Source: Bacteroidota bacterium
Lineage (GTDB): Bacteria; Bacteroidota; Bacteroidia; Bacteroidales; JACABE01
NCBI GenBank assembly: GCA_013377005.1
Contig: JACABE010000010.1
Coordinates: 55,956-100,962 of the forward strand
Length of the DNA stretch: 45,007 nucleotides
Direction: 5' to 3'
In this document: positions 34,296 to 42,618 of the stretch, piece after piece
How the letters are laid out: each line of letters starts with the position of its first letter
Position numbering within the stretch: the stretch's first letter is position 1
Notes under the pieces: model-generated
What the model was told of the DNA's origin: nothing
Database searches by the model: none
What the model saw: the letters and a program-made list of their open reading frames with translations, nothing else
Program-made: the position numbers and the translations under genes

Positions 34296-35465
34296 ATGTT
34301 TATGATAGTTTTAAAAAAAATATTTTTCATTTTGCTTATAACTACATTACTTTTTTCATGCAAGAGTAATTATCAAGTAGTTCTTGTTAATAAAAATACA
34401 CTTCCGAGTGATAAAAGTGGGTTTTATTATGCATTACCAAAAACATATTTAAAAGTTGATTTTATTATAAATCAACAAGAAAATATTAAAGGTCCATATA
34501 GCGATTACGCAAAAAAATATTTTGGTTTGAGCAATGTCATCGCCCAAAATTCAATTAGATATAGTATAAAAGATATAAAAATCGAAACCTATTCAGAACC
34601 TGATTCTTCACAATTTTATTTTGTTGAAACCAATGATAGCAAATTAGGACTTAAAGTAAATGATTTGGGAATAATTGAATCAGTAAATTCATTTAGTAAT
34701 AAATCAGTGAAAAATATTGAACATTTAAGTATTGATTCTAATATTAATTTAAAAAATGATTATCCTGAATTGTTTAAAATGTATGCTAATATGAGTTTAT
34801 ATGAAAAAACAGATACAATTTACAAGCCATTAAAAATATTTAATTCTTATATATTAGAAAAATCATTTAAAACTTCTATAATAGAAAAACCAACGGATCA
34901 AAAGGTTAAAGAGATTGCTGATTTAATTTCAAAAATTAAAGATAGTCGTTTAAATATTTTATTTGGTGAATCAGATGTAAACGATAAAAAAAGTATTGAA
35001 TTTATGTATGAAGAACTTCAAAACCTTGAAAACGAATATATGAAGCTATTCACGGGAATTACATTAAATCATACAATGACTTATAGTTGTATTTATTTTC
35101 CTGAGAAAGATACCAATGTAAATATTACTAAAGCAATTATTTGTAAGTTTTCTCCCGAAATCGGGATTTTAGACAAATCGAATTCTAACGGGGATAATGT
35201 TTATGTTCAAATAATAGATAACAATCTGACCACTCAAATTAATTGTTACAACAATAATAAAAAGAAAATCCAAAAAGGGAAACGTGGTTTTTATTATCGT
35301 ATTCCTGCTTATTCTGATGTTAATATTATATACAATAACATCAAATTACAAACCTCTAAACAATTAATAGCTCAATTAGGTGTGGTTATTTCTTTACCAC
35401 GAGACAATTCTTTTTTACAATTCGATAAAAATACGGGAGCTATCAGACAAATGCAAATAAAATAG
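34296..35465 (+). CDS. DUF4831-like lipoprotein
   Basis: The 389-aa protein has a lipoprotein signal with LLFSC as lipobox. The mature part starts with a TLPSDKSGFYYALPKTYLKV block and GPYSDYAKKYFG, which match the Bacteroidota DUF4831 family as I remember it. A related GFYYRIPAYSDVNIIY segment recurs near residue 330, suggesting an internal structural repeat. Function is unknown; it probably sits in the periplasm or on the outer membrane. It is very AT-rich and converges on kdsA. Confidence 0.75.
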   Translation: MFMIVLKKIFFILLITTLLFSCKSNYQVVLVNKNTLPSDKSGFYYALPKTYLKVDFIINQQENIKGPYSDYAKKYFGLSNVIAQNSIRYSIKDIKIETYSEPDSSQFYFVETNDSKLGLKVNDLGIIESVNSFSNKSVKNIEHLSIDSNINLKNDYPELFKMYANMSLYEKTDTIYKPLKIFNSYILEKSFKTSIIEKPTDQKVKEIADLISKIKDSRLNILFGESDVNDKKSIEFMYEELQNLENEYMKLFTGITLNHTMTYSCIYFPEKDTNVNITKAIICKFSPEIGILDKSNSNGDNVYVQIIDNNLTTQINCYNNNKKKIQKGKRGFYYRIPAYSDVNIIYNNIKLQTSKQLIAQLGVVISLPRDNSFLQFDKNTGAIRQMQIK

Positions 35466-35497
35466 TGAGAAAGTTTGATGGTAAATTATTTTAATTC

Positions 35498-36322
35498 TTA
35501 AATTTTTACAGCTTTTCTTATTTTTACTAATACTTCTATCAATCCCTCCAATTGATTCAATGGAAGCATATTTGCACCATCTGATTTAGCAATTGCTGGA
35601 TTGGGATGGGTTTCAACAAAAATACCATCAGCACCTGTTGCTATGGCTGCTTTGGCTATGGTTGCTATCATTTCGGGTTGTCCACCTGTTACACCCGAAG
35701 ATTGATTTGGTTGTTGTAATGAATGTGTAATATCAACAATCACAGGCACTTCGTTTTTTTGCATTTCTACAATACTCCTGAAATCAACAATCATATCCTG
35801 GTAGCCAAACATATTACCACGTTCGGTTAACATAATATTATTATTACCGGATTCTCTTACTTTATCAACTGCAAACTTCATTGAAGCAGCCGAAAGAAAT
35901 TGACCTTTTTTTATATTTACAATTTTACCGGTTTTAGCTGCAGCAATTAATAAATCTGTCTGCCGACATAAGAAAGCTGGAATTTGTAATATATCAACAT
36001 ATTGAGCAGCCATTATTGCTTCATCTGCTGTATGAATATCAGTGATAACAGGAATGTTATATTTATTACTAATATTTTTAAGTATTTCCAAGCCTTTTAA
36101 ATCACCAATACCTGTAAATGCATCTATTTTTGAACGATTTGCTTTGCGATACGAAGCTTTAAAAACAAAAGGTATTTGAAATTTTTCAGATATTTTAAGA
36201 ATAGCTTCTGCAATTTTATAAGGCATTTCTTCATCTTCTATTACGCAAGGACCTGCAATTAATAAAAAGTTACCTGATTTACAATGTTTTATTTTAGGAA
36301 TATCACTTATACTTATCAACAT
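35498..36322 (-). CDS. kdsA: 3-deoxy-8-phosphooctulonate synthase
   Basis: The 274-aa enzyme condenses arabinose 5-phosphate and phosphoenolpyruvate to Kdo-8-phosphate, for lipopolysaccharide core and capsule. LLIAGPCVIEDE, FVFKASYRKANRSK, TDIHTADEA, QIPAFLCRQTDLLIAA and NIKKGQFLSA are the conserved barrel motifs. Length is standard. In a window with two polysaccharide loci and an LpxD-like gene, it supports a Kdo-containing envelope. Other kds genes are not present. Confidence 0.95.
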   Translation of the reverse strand: MLISISDIPKIKHCKSGNFLLIAGPCVIEDEEMPYKIAEAILKISEKFQIPFVFKASYRKANRSKIDAFTGIGDLKGLEILKNISNKYNIPVITDIHTADEAIMAAQYVDILQIPAFLCRQTDLLIAAAKTGKIVNIKKGQFLSAASMKFAVDKVRESGNNNIMLTERGNMFGYQDMIVDFRSIVEMQKNEVPVIVDITHSLQQPNQSSGVTGGQPEMIATIAKAAIATGADGIFVETHPNPAIAKSDGANMLPLNQLEGLIEVLVKIRKAVKI

Positions 36323-36376
36323 ACTAATTGTGAATTAAATTCTTTGTAAAATTACAATTAGTTTTTAAAATAGATT

Positions 36377-36384
36377 TATATTTG
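36377..36384 (+). promoter_or_regulatory. -7 box (TATATTTG) of the small basic protein gene
   Basis: TATATTTG on the plus strand lies 44 bases before the ATG. No clear upstream box was seen. Confidence 0.4.
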
Positions 36385-36428
36385 AGTAAAATTGTAATCT
36401 TATTTTTTTAACATAACAAATTGCGATT

Positions 36429-36680
36429 ATGGCAGTAGTTAAAATAAAAAAAACGAAACGTAAGAAGATTAAGTATTTCAAATTTGAGTTAAAATTGTCA
36501 AAATCTGAAAATGAGAAAATTAAGCTTTTTTGTCAGGTAAAAAAGACAACGACAAATAAATTAATAAAAAATGCTTTACGTGATTACATGAAACGCTTTG
36601 GCAATTTAAAATTACCTGAACCTATTGGGAAAAATCAAATGAATATTTTTGATGTAATTGGCGATAGTGTTGAAAAATAG
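36429..36680 (+). CDS. Small basic protein, ribbon-helix-helix-like
   Basis: The 83-aa protein is rich in lysine. After a basic N terminus (AVVKIKKTKRKKIKYFKFE) comes a strand-like segment, then two helices: KSENEKIKLFCQVKKTT followed by TNKLIKNALRDYMKRFG. This resembles the layout of ribbon-helix-helix DNA-binding proteins with a short acidic tail. It is not recognised by name. It lies upstream of the serine palmitoyltransferase gene, 149 bases apart with a promoter between. It could be a regulator; that is inference. Confidence 0.65.
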   Translation: MAVVKIKKTKRKKIKYFKFELKLSKSENEKIKLFCQVKKTTTNKLIKNALRDYMKRFGNLKLPEPIGKNQMNIFDVIGDSVEK

Positions 36681-36760
36681 AATAAATTACCAGTCTTTAT
36701 AAGCATTGATTTATTTAAAAACAAAATTATTTTTATTTTGCAATCATAAGCAGATTAAAA

Positions 36761-36792
36761 TTTGATTGTTTTTTCAAGAAGTGATACCTTTG
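36761..36792 (+). promoter_or_regulatory. Promoter of the serine palmitoyltransferase-like gene
   Basis: TTTG (36761-36764) and TACCTTTG (36785-36792) are separated by 20 bases, a good match to the Bacteroidota consensus. The box ends 37 bases before the GTG start. Confidence 0.7.
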
Positions 36793-36829
36793 CAAAAAAA
36801 AATCAGCATTAACAATTAAATTAAAAATC

Positions 36830-38080
36830 GTGGATATTTTCGATAAAATTAAAAAGAATTTTGGTCCTTTAGGACAATATGCTAAGCAAGCACATGGGTA
36901 TTATATGTTCCCAAAACTCGAAGGCGAAATTTCGACCAGAATGAACTTCAGAGGAAAAGAAAGATTGATATGGAGTTTAAATAATTATTTGGGCTTAGCC
37001 AATATGCCAGAAGTAAGAGAAGCTGATGCACAAGCAGCAAAAGACTGGGGTTTGGCAGCTCCAATGGGTGCTCGAATGATGTCGGGACAAACGAAATATC
37101 ATGAACAATTAGAAAGTGAATTAGCTGATTTTGTTGGAAAAGAAGCTTCGTATTTATTAAATTTCGGATATCAGGGTATGGTTTCTATTATTGATTCATT
37201 AGTTGATAGAAATGATGTGATTGTTTATGATTCCGAGGCACATGCTTGTATTATTGATGGTATGCGTATGCACATTGGTAAGCGTTTTGTTTTTCCTCAT
37301 AATAATATGGAAAGTTGTGAAAAACAATTACAAAGAGCTACAAAAGTTGCTCAGGAAACTGGAGGTGGCATTTTAGTAATTACTGAAGGTGTTTTTGGAA
37401 TGAGCGGAGATATGGGGAATTTGAAAGCTATCGTAGAGATGAAAAAGAGATATAAATTCCGTTTATTGGTTGATGATGCACATGGTTTTGGAACCATGGG
37501 AAAAACAGGTGCAGGTACAGGCGAAGAGCAAGGTGTTCAAGATGGAATAGATGTTTATTTTGCAACTTTTGCAAAATCGATGGCTGGAATTGGAGCTTTT
37601 GTTGCTGCTGAAGAAGAAATAGTAAAGTACTTAATGTACAACTTACGTTCTCAAATTTATGCTAAATCTTTACCAATGCCTATTGTTATTGGTTCTTTAA
37701 AAAGACTGGAATTAATTCGTAATCGCCCTGAATTGAAAGATAAATTATGGACTATCGTTCGTGCTTTGCAAAATGGTTTAAAAGAAAGAGGTTTCAATAT
37801 TGGAAATACACAATCACCGGTTACACCTGTATTCTTATCAGGTAGTGTTCCTGAAGCAACTCAATTAACCTTCGATTTACGTGAAAACTATAATATTTTC
37901 TGTTCTATTGTTGCCTATCCTGTGATACCCAAAGGTAGTATTATGATTCGTTTGATTCCAACAGCTGTTCATACTCTTGAAGATGTTAATTATACATTAG
38001 ATGCTTTCGAAAAAATTAAATCGAAATTAGACTCCGGAGAATATGCTGCCGGTGGTATGGTAGATGCTGCGATTGTTTAA
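36830..38080 (+). CDS. Serine palmitoyltransferase / alpha-oxoamine synthase
   Basis: The 416-aa PLP enzyme belongs to the alpha-oxoamine synthase family. It has H138 (SEAHAC) that stacks on PLP, the DDAHGFGTMG block with the PLP-pairing aspartate, and Schiff-base K249 in FATFAKSMAGIGAFVA. In Bacteroidota proteins of this length with this N terminus (IFDKIKKNFGPLGQYAKQAHGY) catalyse serine plus acyl-CoA to 3-ketosphinganine, the first step of sphingolipid synthesis. Glycine C-acetyltransferase is the main alternative. The frame begins with GTG. A strong terminator follows. Confidence 0.88.
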   Translation: MDIFDKIKKNFGPLGQYAKQAHGYYMFPKLEGEISTRMNFRGKERLIWSLNNYLGLANMPEVREADAQAAKDWGLAAPMGARMMSGQTKYHEQLESELADFVGKEASYLLNFGYQGMVSIIDSLVDRNDVIVYDSEAHACIIDGMRMHIGKRFVFPHNNMESCEKQLQRATKVAQETGGGILVITEGVFGMSGDMGNLKAIVEMKKRYKFRLLVDDAHGFGTMGKTGAGTGEEQGVQDGIDVYFATFAKSMAGIGAFVAAEEEIVKYLMYNLRSQIYAKSLPMPIVIGSLKRLELIRNRPELKDKLWTIVRALQNGLKERGFNIGNTQSPVTPVFLSGSVPEATQLTFDLRENYNIFCSIVAYPVIPKGSIMIRLIPTAVHTLEDVNYTLDAFEKIKSKLDSGEYAAGGMVDAAIV

Positions 38081-38090
38081 AATTAGTATA

Positions 38091-38129
38091 AAAAAAGAGG
38101 CTGTCTCATTAGAAACAGCCTCTTTTTTT
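38091..38129. terminator. Strong bidirectional terminator
   Basis: A 14-bp perfect stem (38091-38104 with 38115-38128) with flanking A and T tracts lies between convergent genes. It serves the sphingolipid gene and overlaps the stop region of the LpxD-like gene. Confidence 0.88.
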
Positions 38130-39072
38130 ATGATTTATTATTCTTAATTGCATCTTCCATGAAATCTGGAAGCTGTTTTGTATAAGCAATTTCTTTCCAT
38201 TTTTTTCTTGCATCGTCAGCAGGAATTCCAAAATAAACTTTATTTCCATCTAAGCTTTTATCAACGCCTGATGTTGCAAGTATTACGGCTCCTTTTCCAA
38301 CTACTAAATCTTTATTTATAGACACTTTAGCCCATATAATAACATCATCTTCAATTACTGTAACACCAGCAATTGCAGATTGCGATCCTATCAAACAATT
38401 GGCACCAATACGAGTATCGTGTCCTATCTGTACCTGATTATCGAATTTTGTACCTTTTCCTACAAATGTATCACCGGAAACGCCTTTATCAATTGCACAC
38501 AAAGCGCCTATTTCTACATTATCAGAAATAATTACCTTTCCACAGGATTCCATTTTGCGATAGCCCTGAGGTTTGCGTTGAAAATAATAAGCATCAGCAC
38601 CAATTACAGTTCCTGAATGAATAATAACATTATCGCCAATCTCTGTATGATCATAAATGCTAACATTTGCATGTATTACACAGTTTTTTCCAATTTTTAC
38701 GAGATTACCTACAAAGGCTCCTGGCTGTATTACGGTTCCTTCTCCAATCTGAGCTGTTGGGCTTATTGCCGAAGCTGAAGGCTTAAAACCTCTGAATTTA
38801 CGGACCAGCGAAACATAAGCTTCAAAAGGATCTTCACAAAATAATAAAGCTTTATTTTCAGGACAATCTACTTTTGCATTAATAATAATGGTGGTAGCTT
38901 TAGAAGTAAGTGCTTTTTTATAATATTTAGGATGGTCAACAAAAGTTAAGTCACCCGCTTCAACCATGTGAATTTCATTGATTCCTGTAATTAGAAAATC
39001 AGGATTGCCTACAAATTCAGCTTTTATAAACGAAGCTATTTCTTTTAATTTATACGGTGCAGATAATTTCAT
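38128..39072 (-). CDS. LpxD-like N-acyltransferase (hexapeptide repeat)
   Basis: The 314-aa protein has an N-terminal uridine-binding-like domain (residues 1-105) and a left-handed beta-helix from about 108. Blocks include QIGEGTVIQPGAFVG, IGKNCVIHANVSIYD, FDNQVQIGHDTRIG with the catalytic-type histidine, and a C-terminal FGIPADDARKKWKEIA. Canonical LpxD adds the 3-hydroxyacyl chain to UDP-3-acyl-glucosamine in lipid A synthesis. In several Bacteroidota a second LpxD-like gene sits beside efp, as here 21 bases downstream, so this may be a paralogue with another substrate. The lipid A gene cluster itself is not present. Confidence 0.85.
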   Translation of the reverse strand: MKLSAPYKLKEIASFIKAEFVGNPDFLITGINEIHMVEAGDLTFVDHPKYYKKALTSKATTIIINAKVDCPENKALLFCEDPFEAYVSLVRKFRGFKPSASAISPTAQIGEGTVIQPGAFVGNLVKIGKNCVIHANVSIYDHTEIGDNVIIHSGTVIGADAYYFQRKPQGYRKMESCGKVIISDNVEIGALCAIDKGVSGDTFVGKGTKFDNQVQIGHDTRIGANCLIGSQSAIAGVTVIEDDVIIWAKVSINKDLVVGKGAVILATSGVDKSLDGNKVYFGIPADDARKKWKEIAYTKQLPDFMEDAIKNNKS

Positions 39073-39093
39073 CTAATTAATTATTAAGTTCTT

Positions 39094-39663
39094 TTATGCG
39101 GATTTTACTCTTTCAGAATAAACACCGGTACGAGTATCTACTTTTATTCTTTCGCCTTCGTTAATAAATAAGGGAACTCTGATTAATGCTCCTGTTTCAA
39201 CGGTAGCTTCTTTCATTGCATTGGTTGCAGTGTTCCCTTTTTCACCAGGTTCAGTATAAGTAATTAACATTTCAACAAAAGGAGGTAGTTCACATTGTAA
39301 TGGAGTTTCTGTATCAGCATGAACAGTTATTTCAACGCCTTGTCCTTCTTTTAAAAATTGAGGTGCATTGATGATAGATTCATCAATAATAAGTTGTTCA
39401 AAAGTTTCGGAATGCATAAAGTTATAACCACCTTCTTCTTTGTATAAAAACTGATAGGGTCTCCTTTCTACACGTGCAATGTCTATTTTTACGCCAGCAG
39501 TAAATGTATTAGGAATTACTTTTCCTGTTTTTAAATTTTTTAGCTTTGTGCGCACAAAAGCAGGTCCTTTACCAGGCTTTACATGTTGAAATTCAAATAT
39601 GGAATATAAATCTCCATTAAATTCTATACATAATCCGTTCTTAAAATCTTGTGTTGTTGCCAT
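39094..39663 (-). CDS. efp: Translation elongation factor P
   Basis: The 189-aa protein has the three beta-barrel domains of EF-P. The tip loop is [15 protein letters not shown] with K32 at the position that binds near the peptidyl-transferase centre. Domain II-III contains [20 protein letters not shown] and the conserved C-terminal [24 protein letters not shown]. It relieves stalling at polyproline stretches. It is the first gene of a two-gene unit with the LpxD-like gene and has a strong promoter. No modification enzyme is seen nearby. Confidence 0.96.
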   Translation of the reverse strand: MATTQDFKNGLCIEFNGDLYSIFEFQHVKPGKGPAFVRTKLKNLKTGKVIPNTFTAGVKIDIARVERRPYQFLYKEEGGYNFMHSETFEQLIIDESIINAPQFLKEGQGVEITVHADTETPLQCELPPFVEMLITYTEPGEKGNTATNAMKEATVETGALIRVPLFINEGERIKVDTRTGVYSERVKSA

Positions 39664-39696
39664 ACATTATATTAATTGTTTCTTTAAAAAAGCATG

Positions 39697-39727
39697 CAAA
39701 GTTACGTATTATTTTGAATCTAACAAA
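39697..39727 (-). promoter_or_regulatory. Promoter of efp and the LpxD-like gene
   Basis: On the minus strand TTTG (39724-39727) and TAACTTTG (39697-39704) are separated by 19 bases. The -7 box ends 34 bases before the efp ATG. Confidence 0.72.
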
Positions 39728-39775
39728 TTTGAATAATCACAAATTAATTTATAAAAATATTATATTCTTTTTTAT

Positions 39776-39783
39776 TATTTTTG
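39776..39783 (+). promoter_or_regulatory. -7 box (TATTTTTG) of ffh
   Basis: TATTTTTG on the plus strand lies 26 bases before the ffh ATG. No upstream TTTG is found at proper spacing. Confidence 0.5.
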
Positions 39784-39808
39784 CACACCTTTAAAAAAGT
39801 GAAAAGAT

Positions 39809-41143
39809 ATGTTTGAAAGTATAAGTGAGAAATTTGACAGAGCATTTAAAGTTCTTAAAGGACAAGGACGAATATCTGAAATTAATGTAGCTGAAACTCT
39901 TAAGGAAGTAAGAAAAGCTTTACTTGATGCTGATGTAAGTTTTAAAATTGCAAAACAATTTACTGAAACTGTTAAGGAAAAAGCATTGGGACAGAATGTG
40001 CTAACAGCCATATCACCTAGTCAGTTGATGATTAAAATAGTTCATGATGAATTGGCTGCTTTAATGGGAGGCGATAAGGTTGAAATTAATTTTAAAGGAA
40101 GTCCTGCTATTATTTTAATGTCGGGTTTGCAAGGTTCCGGAAAAACTACTTTTTCTGCAAAATTAGCTAATTACATTAAAACCAAAAAAGGAAGAAATGT
40201 GTTGCTGGTGGCTTGCGATGTTTACCGTCCGGCTGCTATTGAACAATTAAGGGTATTGGGTGAACAAATTGGAGTTGAAGTTTTTTCTGATATCGATAGC
40301 AAAGATCCTGTAAAAATTGCCAGAAAAGCGTTAGCTTATGCAAGGGAAAAAGGCATAGCAACTGTAATTGTTGATACCGCAGGTCGTTTGGCTATTGATG
40401 AAGAGATGATGAACGAAATTGCTGCCATCAAAAGAGAAATTAATCCTCAGGAAACACTTTTTGTGGTGGATGCAATGACTGGTCAGGATGCTGTAAATAC
40501 AGCTAAAGCTTTCAATAATAAATTAAATTTTGATGGTGTAATTCTTACCAAATTAGATGGAGATACCAGAGGTGGTGCTGCACTAACCATTCGTTCTGTA
40601 GTTGAAAAACCTATTAAATTCGTAGGTATCGGCGAAAAAATGGATGCATTAGATGTATTCTATCCTGAACGTATGGCCGATCGTATTCTGGGTATGGGTG
40701 ATATTGTTTCATTGGTTGAACGTGCTCAGGAACAATTTGATGAAGAAGCTGCAAAAAAAATGCAGAAAAAAATACAACAGGATACCTTTAATTTCGACGA
40801 TTTTCTTTCTCAAATTAAGCAAATCAAAAAAATGGGTAATATGAAAGATTTGGTGGGAATGATACCTGGTATGGGAAAAGCTTTAAAAGATGTTGAAATT
40901 GAAGATGATGCATTTAAAAGTATAGAAGCTATTATTACTTCGATGACTCCAAAAGAAAGAGCTAATCCAGCAATATTAAACGGAAGCCGTAGAAAAAGAA
41001 TTGCTATTGGTAGTGGAACCGAAATTCAGGAAGTAAATCGCTTAATCAAACAATTTGACGAAACCCGTAAAATGATGAAAATGATGAGTGGTGGAAAAGG
41101 AAGTAAATTAATGCAAGCTATGGGTAGCATGAAAAGAAGGTAA
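39809..41143 (+). CDS. ffh: Signal recognition particle GTPase Ffh (SRP54)
   Basis: The 444-aa protein targets nascent membrane and secreted proteins to the translocon with 4.5S RNA and FtsY. An N domain (1-90) precedes the G domain with P-loop GLQGSGKTT (106-114), DTAGRL, TKLDGDTRGGAAL and the KP(I)KFVGIGEKMD closing block. The methionine-rich M domain (from about 325) includes MIPGMGK and the RNA-binding GSRRKRIAIGSGT. Everything expected is present. No SRP RNA gene was noticed in the flanks. Confidence 0.97.
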   Translation: MFESISEKFDRAFKVLKGQGRISEINVAETLKEVRKALLDADVSFKIAKQFTETVKEKALGQNVLTAISPSQLMIKIVHDELAALMGGDKVEINFKGSPAIILMSGLQGSGKTTFSAKLANYIKTKKGRNVLLVACDVYRPAAIEQLRVLGEQIGVEVFSDIDSKDPVKIARKALAYAREKGIATVIVDTAGRLAIDEEMMNEIAAIKREINPQETLFVVDAMTGQDAVNTAKAFNNKLNFDGVILTKLDGDTRGGAALTIRSVVEKPIKFVGIGEKMDALDVFYPERMADRILGMGDIVSLVERAQEQFDEEAAKKMQKKIQQDTFNFDDFLSQIKQIKKMGNMKDLVGMIPGMGKALKDVEIEDDAFKSIEAIITSMTPKERANPAILNGSRRKRIAIGSGTEIQEVNRLIKQFDETRKMMKMMSGGKGSKLMQAMGSMKRR

Positions 41144-41206
41144 TTAGTTTTTATTAAGACTTAAGGAATAAGCTAATCACCATTAACCAATTACAAATAA
41201 ACAACC

Positions 41207-42088
41207 ATGAACATTATAGACGGTAAATTAATAGCCGAGCAAATAAAAACGGAAATAGCCACTGAAGTCAGAAAAATGATTGATAGTGACATCAGACCTC
41301 CACATTTGGCAGCCATTCTTGTGGGAGAAGACCCCGCAAGCCAAACTTATGTTGCAAGTAAAGAAAGATCATGTAAGGAAGTGGGATTTACTTCTTCAAT
41401 TTATCGTTATCCTGCAACAATTTCTGAAAAAGATTTGTTATTAGCAGTTGATTTTTTAAACAAGGATGAAGAAATAGACGGATTTATTGTACAAATGCCT
41501 TTACCCAATCATATTTCGGTGGAAAAAGTAATTGAAAGCATAGATCCTAAAAAAGATGTTGATGGATTTCATCCAATCAATGCTGGCAGAATGCTGGCAA
41601 ATCTTCCATCGTATCTTCCTGCCACACCTTATGGTATTATGCAAATGCTTGAAAGATGCAATATTGAAACCGAAGGTAAACATTGTGTAGTTTTAGGTAG
41701 AAGTAATATTGTAGGGACTCCCATTAGTATTTTGATGTCACGGAATAATAAACATGCTAATTCAACAGTTACCCTCTGTCACAGTAAAACAAAAGATCTG
41801 GAAAAAATTACACTTCAGGCTGATATTTTAATTGCAGCCATCGGCAAGCCTCTTTTTGTTACTTCAAATATGGTAAAAGAAGGTGCAGTAATTATTGATG
41901 TTGGAATACACCGTGTAATTTCAAGCGAAACAAAATCAGGTTTCAGGTTGATTGGTGATGTTGACTTTTTAAATGTTTCAAAAAAATGCAGTTATATTTC
42001 ACCTGTTCCAGGTGGGGTGGGTTTAATGACAATTGTTGCTTTGCTTCAAAATACGTTGAAGGCTGCAAGAAAAGAAATATATCAATAA
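41207..42088 (+). CDS. folD: Methylenetetrahydrofolate dehydrogenase / cyclohydrolase
   Basis: The 293-aa bifunctional enzyme interconverts 5,10-methylene- and 10-formyl-tetrahydrofolate. The catalytic region YVASKERSCKEVGF includes the lysine (K56 type) and tyrosine. VDGFHPINAGRM, GRSNIVGTPIS with the NADP-binding site, and PVPGGVGLMTI complete the family signature. Length is normal. It follows ffh by 63 bases in the same direction, possibly on one transcript. Confidence 0.97.
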   Translation: MNIIDGKLIAEQIKTEIATEVRKMIDSDIRPPHLAAILVGEDPASQTYVASKERSCKEVGFTSSIYRYPATISEKDLLLAVDFLNKDEEIDGFIVQMPLPNHISVEKVIESIDPKKDVDGFHPINAGRMLANLPSYLPATPYGIMQMLERCNIETEGKHCVVLGRSNIVGTPISILMSRNNKHANSTVTLCHSKTKDLEKITLQADILIAAIGKPLFVTSNMVKEGAVIIDVGIHRVISSETKSGFRLIGDVDFLNVSKKCSYISPVPGGVGLMTIVALLQNTLKAARKEIYQ

Positions 42089-42171
42089 AATAAAGAATAA
42101 AAAATAATATGGGTTTATTAATTTTCTATTAAAAAATTTAATATTATTGCAAAAAAAAGATTAGAAAGAAA

Positions 42172-42525
42172 ATGAACAAAAAAAAGGTGATTATCAGCTA
42201 TCATAATCTTACGGCTGAAGTATTGGATGCATTTAAAGAAAAATATCCTTATGGTTATTCTGATTACATAACAAAAATTACCAAACCTAATAATGATGTA
42301 ATATATGTGGTGCCATTGGATACTGATGATGCAGCTTATTTGGTAAAAGTTGATGTAAAGGTTGATACTAAAATGAGCGAAGAAGATTTTGATAAGCTCC
42401 TTTTCCGTGGCGTTTCGGGAGCTGTAGATAAAGTTGCTGACAGCGAAGGTGGTGATGCAGAACACGAGGATTTAGGTACTGACCATGTGGATGCTATCAG
42501 TGAGGAAATGGACGATAGTGAATAA
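42172..42525 (+). CDS. Conserved acidic protein of unknown function
   Basis: The 117-aa protein has a folded N-terminal part (residues 4-70: KVIISYHNLTAEVLDAFKEK, then DYITKITKPNNDVIYVVPL), and a strongly acidic tail (residues 95-117, EGGDAEHEDLG and EEMDDSE). It resembles hypothetical proteins found widely in Bacteroidota, but I know no function. There is no signal peptide, so it is presumably cytosolic. It lies between folD and trxB and ends with its own strong terminator. Confidence 0.75.
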   Translation: MNKKKVIISYHNLTAEVLDAFKEKYPYGYSDYITKITKPNNDVIYVVPLDTDDAAYLVKVDVKVDTKMSEEDFDKLLFRGVSGAVDKVADSEGGDAEHEDLGTDHVDAISEEMDDSE

Positions 42526-42535
42526 TAAATAATTT

Positions 42536-42569
42536 AAAAGTGTAAATAAATTGTTTACACTTTTTTTTT
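42536..42569 (+). terminator. Rho-independent terminator after the acidic protein gene
   Basis: An 11-bp perfect stem (42536-42546 with 42554-42564) with loop TAAATTG runs into nine T residues. Confidence 0.88.
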
Positions 42570-42618
42570 ATAAAACATCCCTTAAAGGAATGTGTTAATA
42601 CAAAAAAATAATATACTC

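Noticed and set aside
39664-39808. Possible SRP RNA near ffh
   Set aside because: The efp-ffh gap holds two promoter boxes and AT-rich sequence; no GC-rich SRP hairpin was found.
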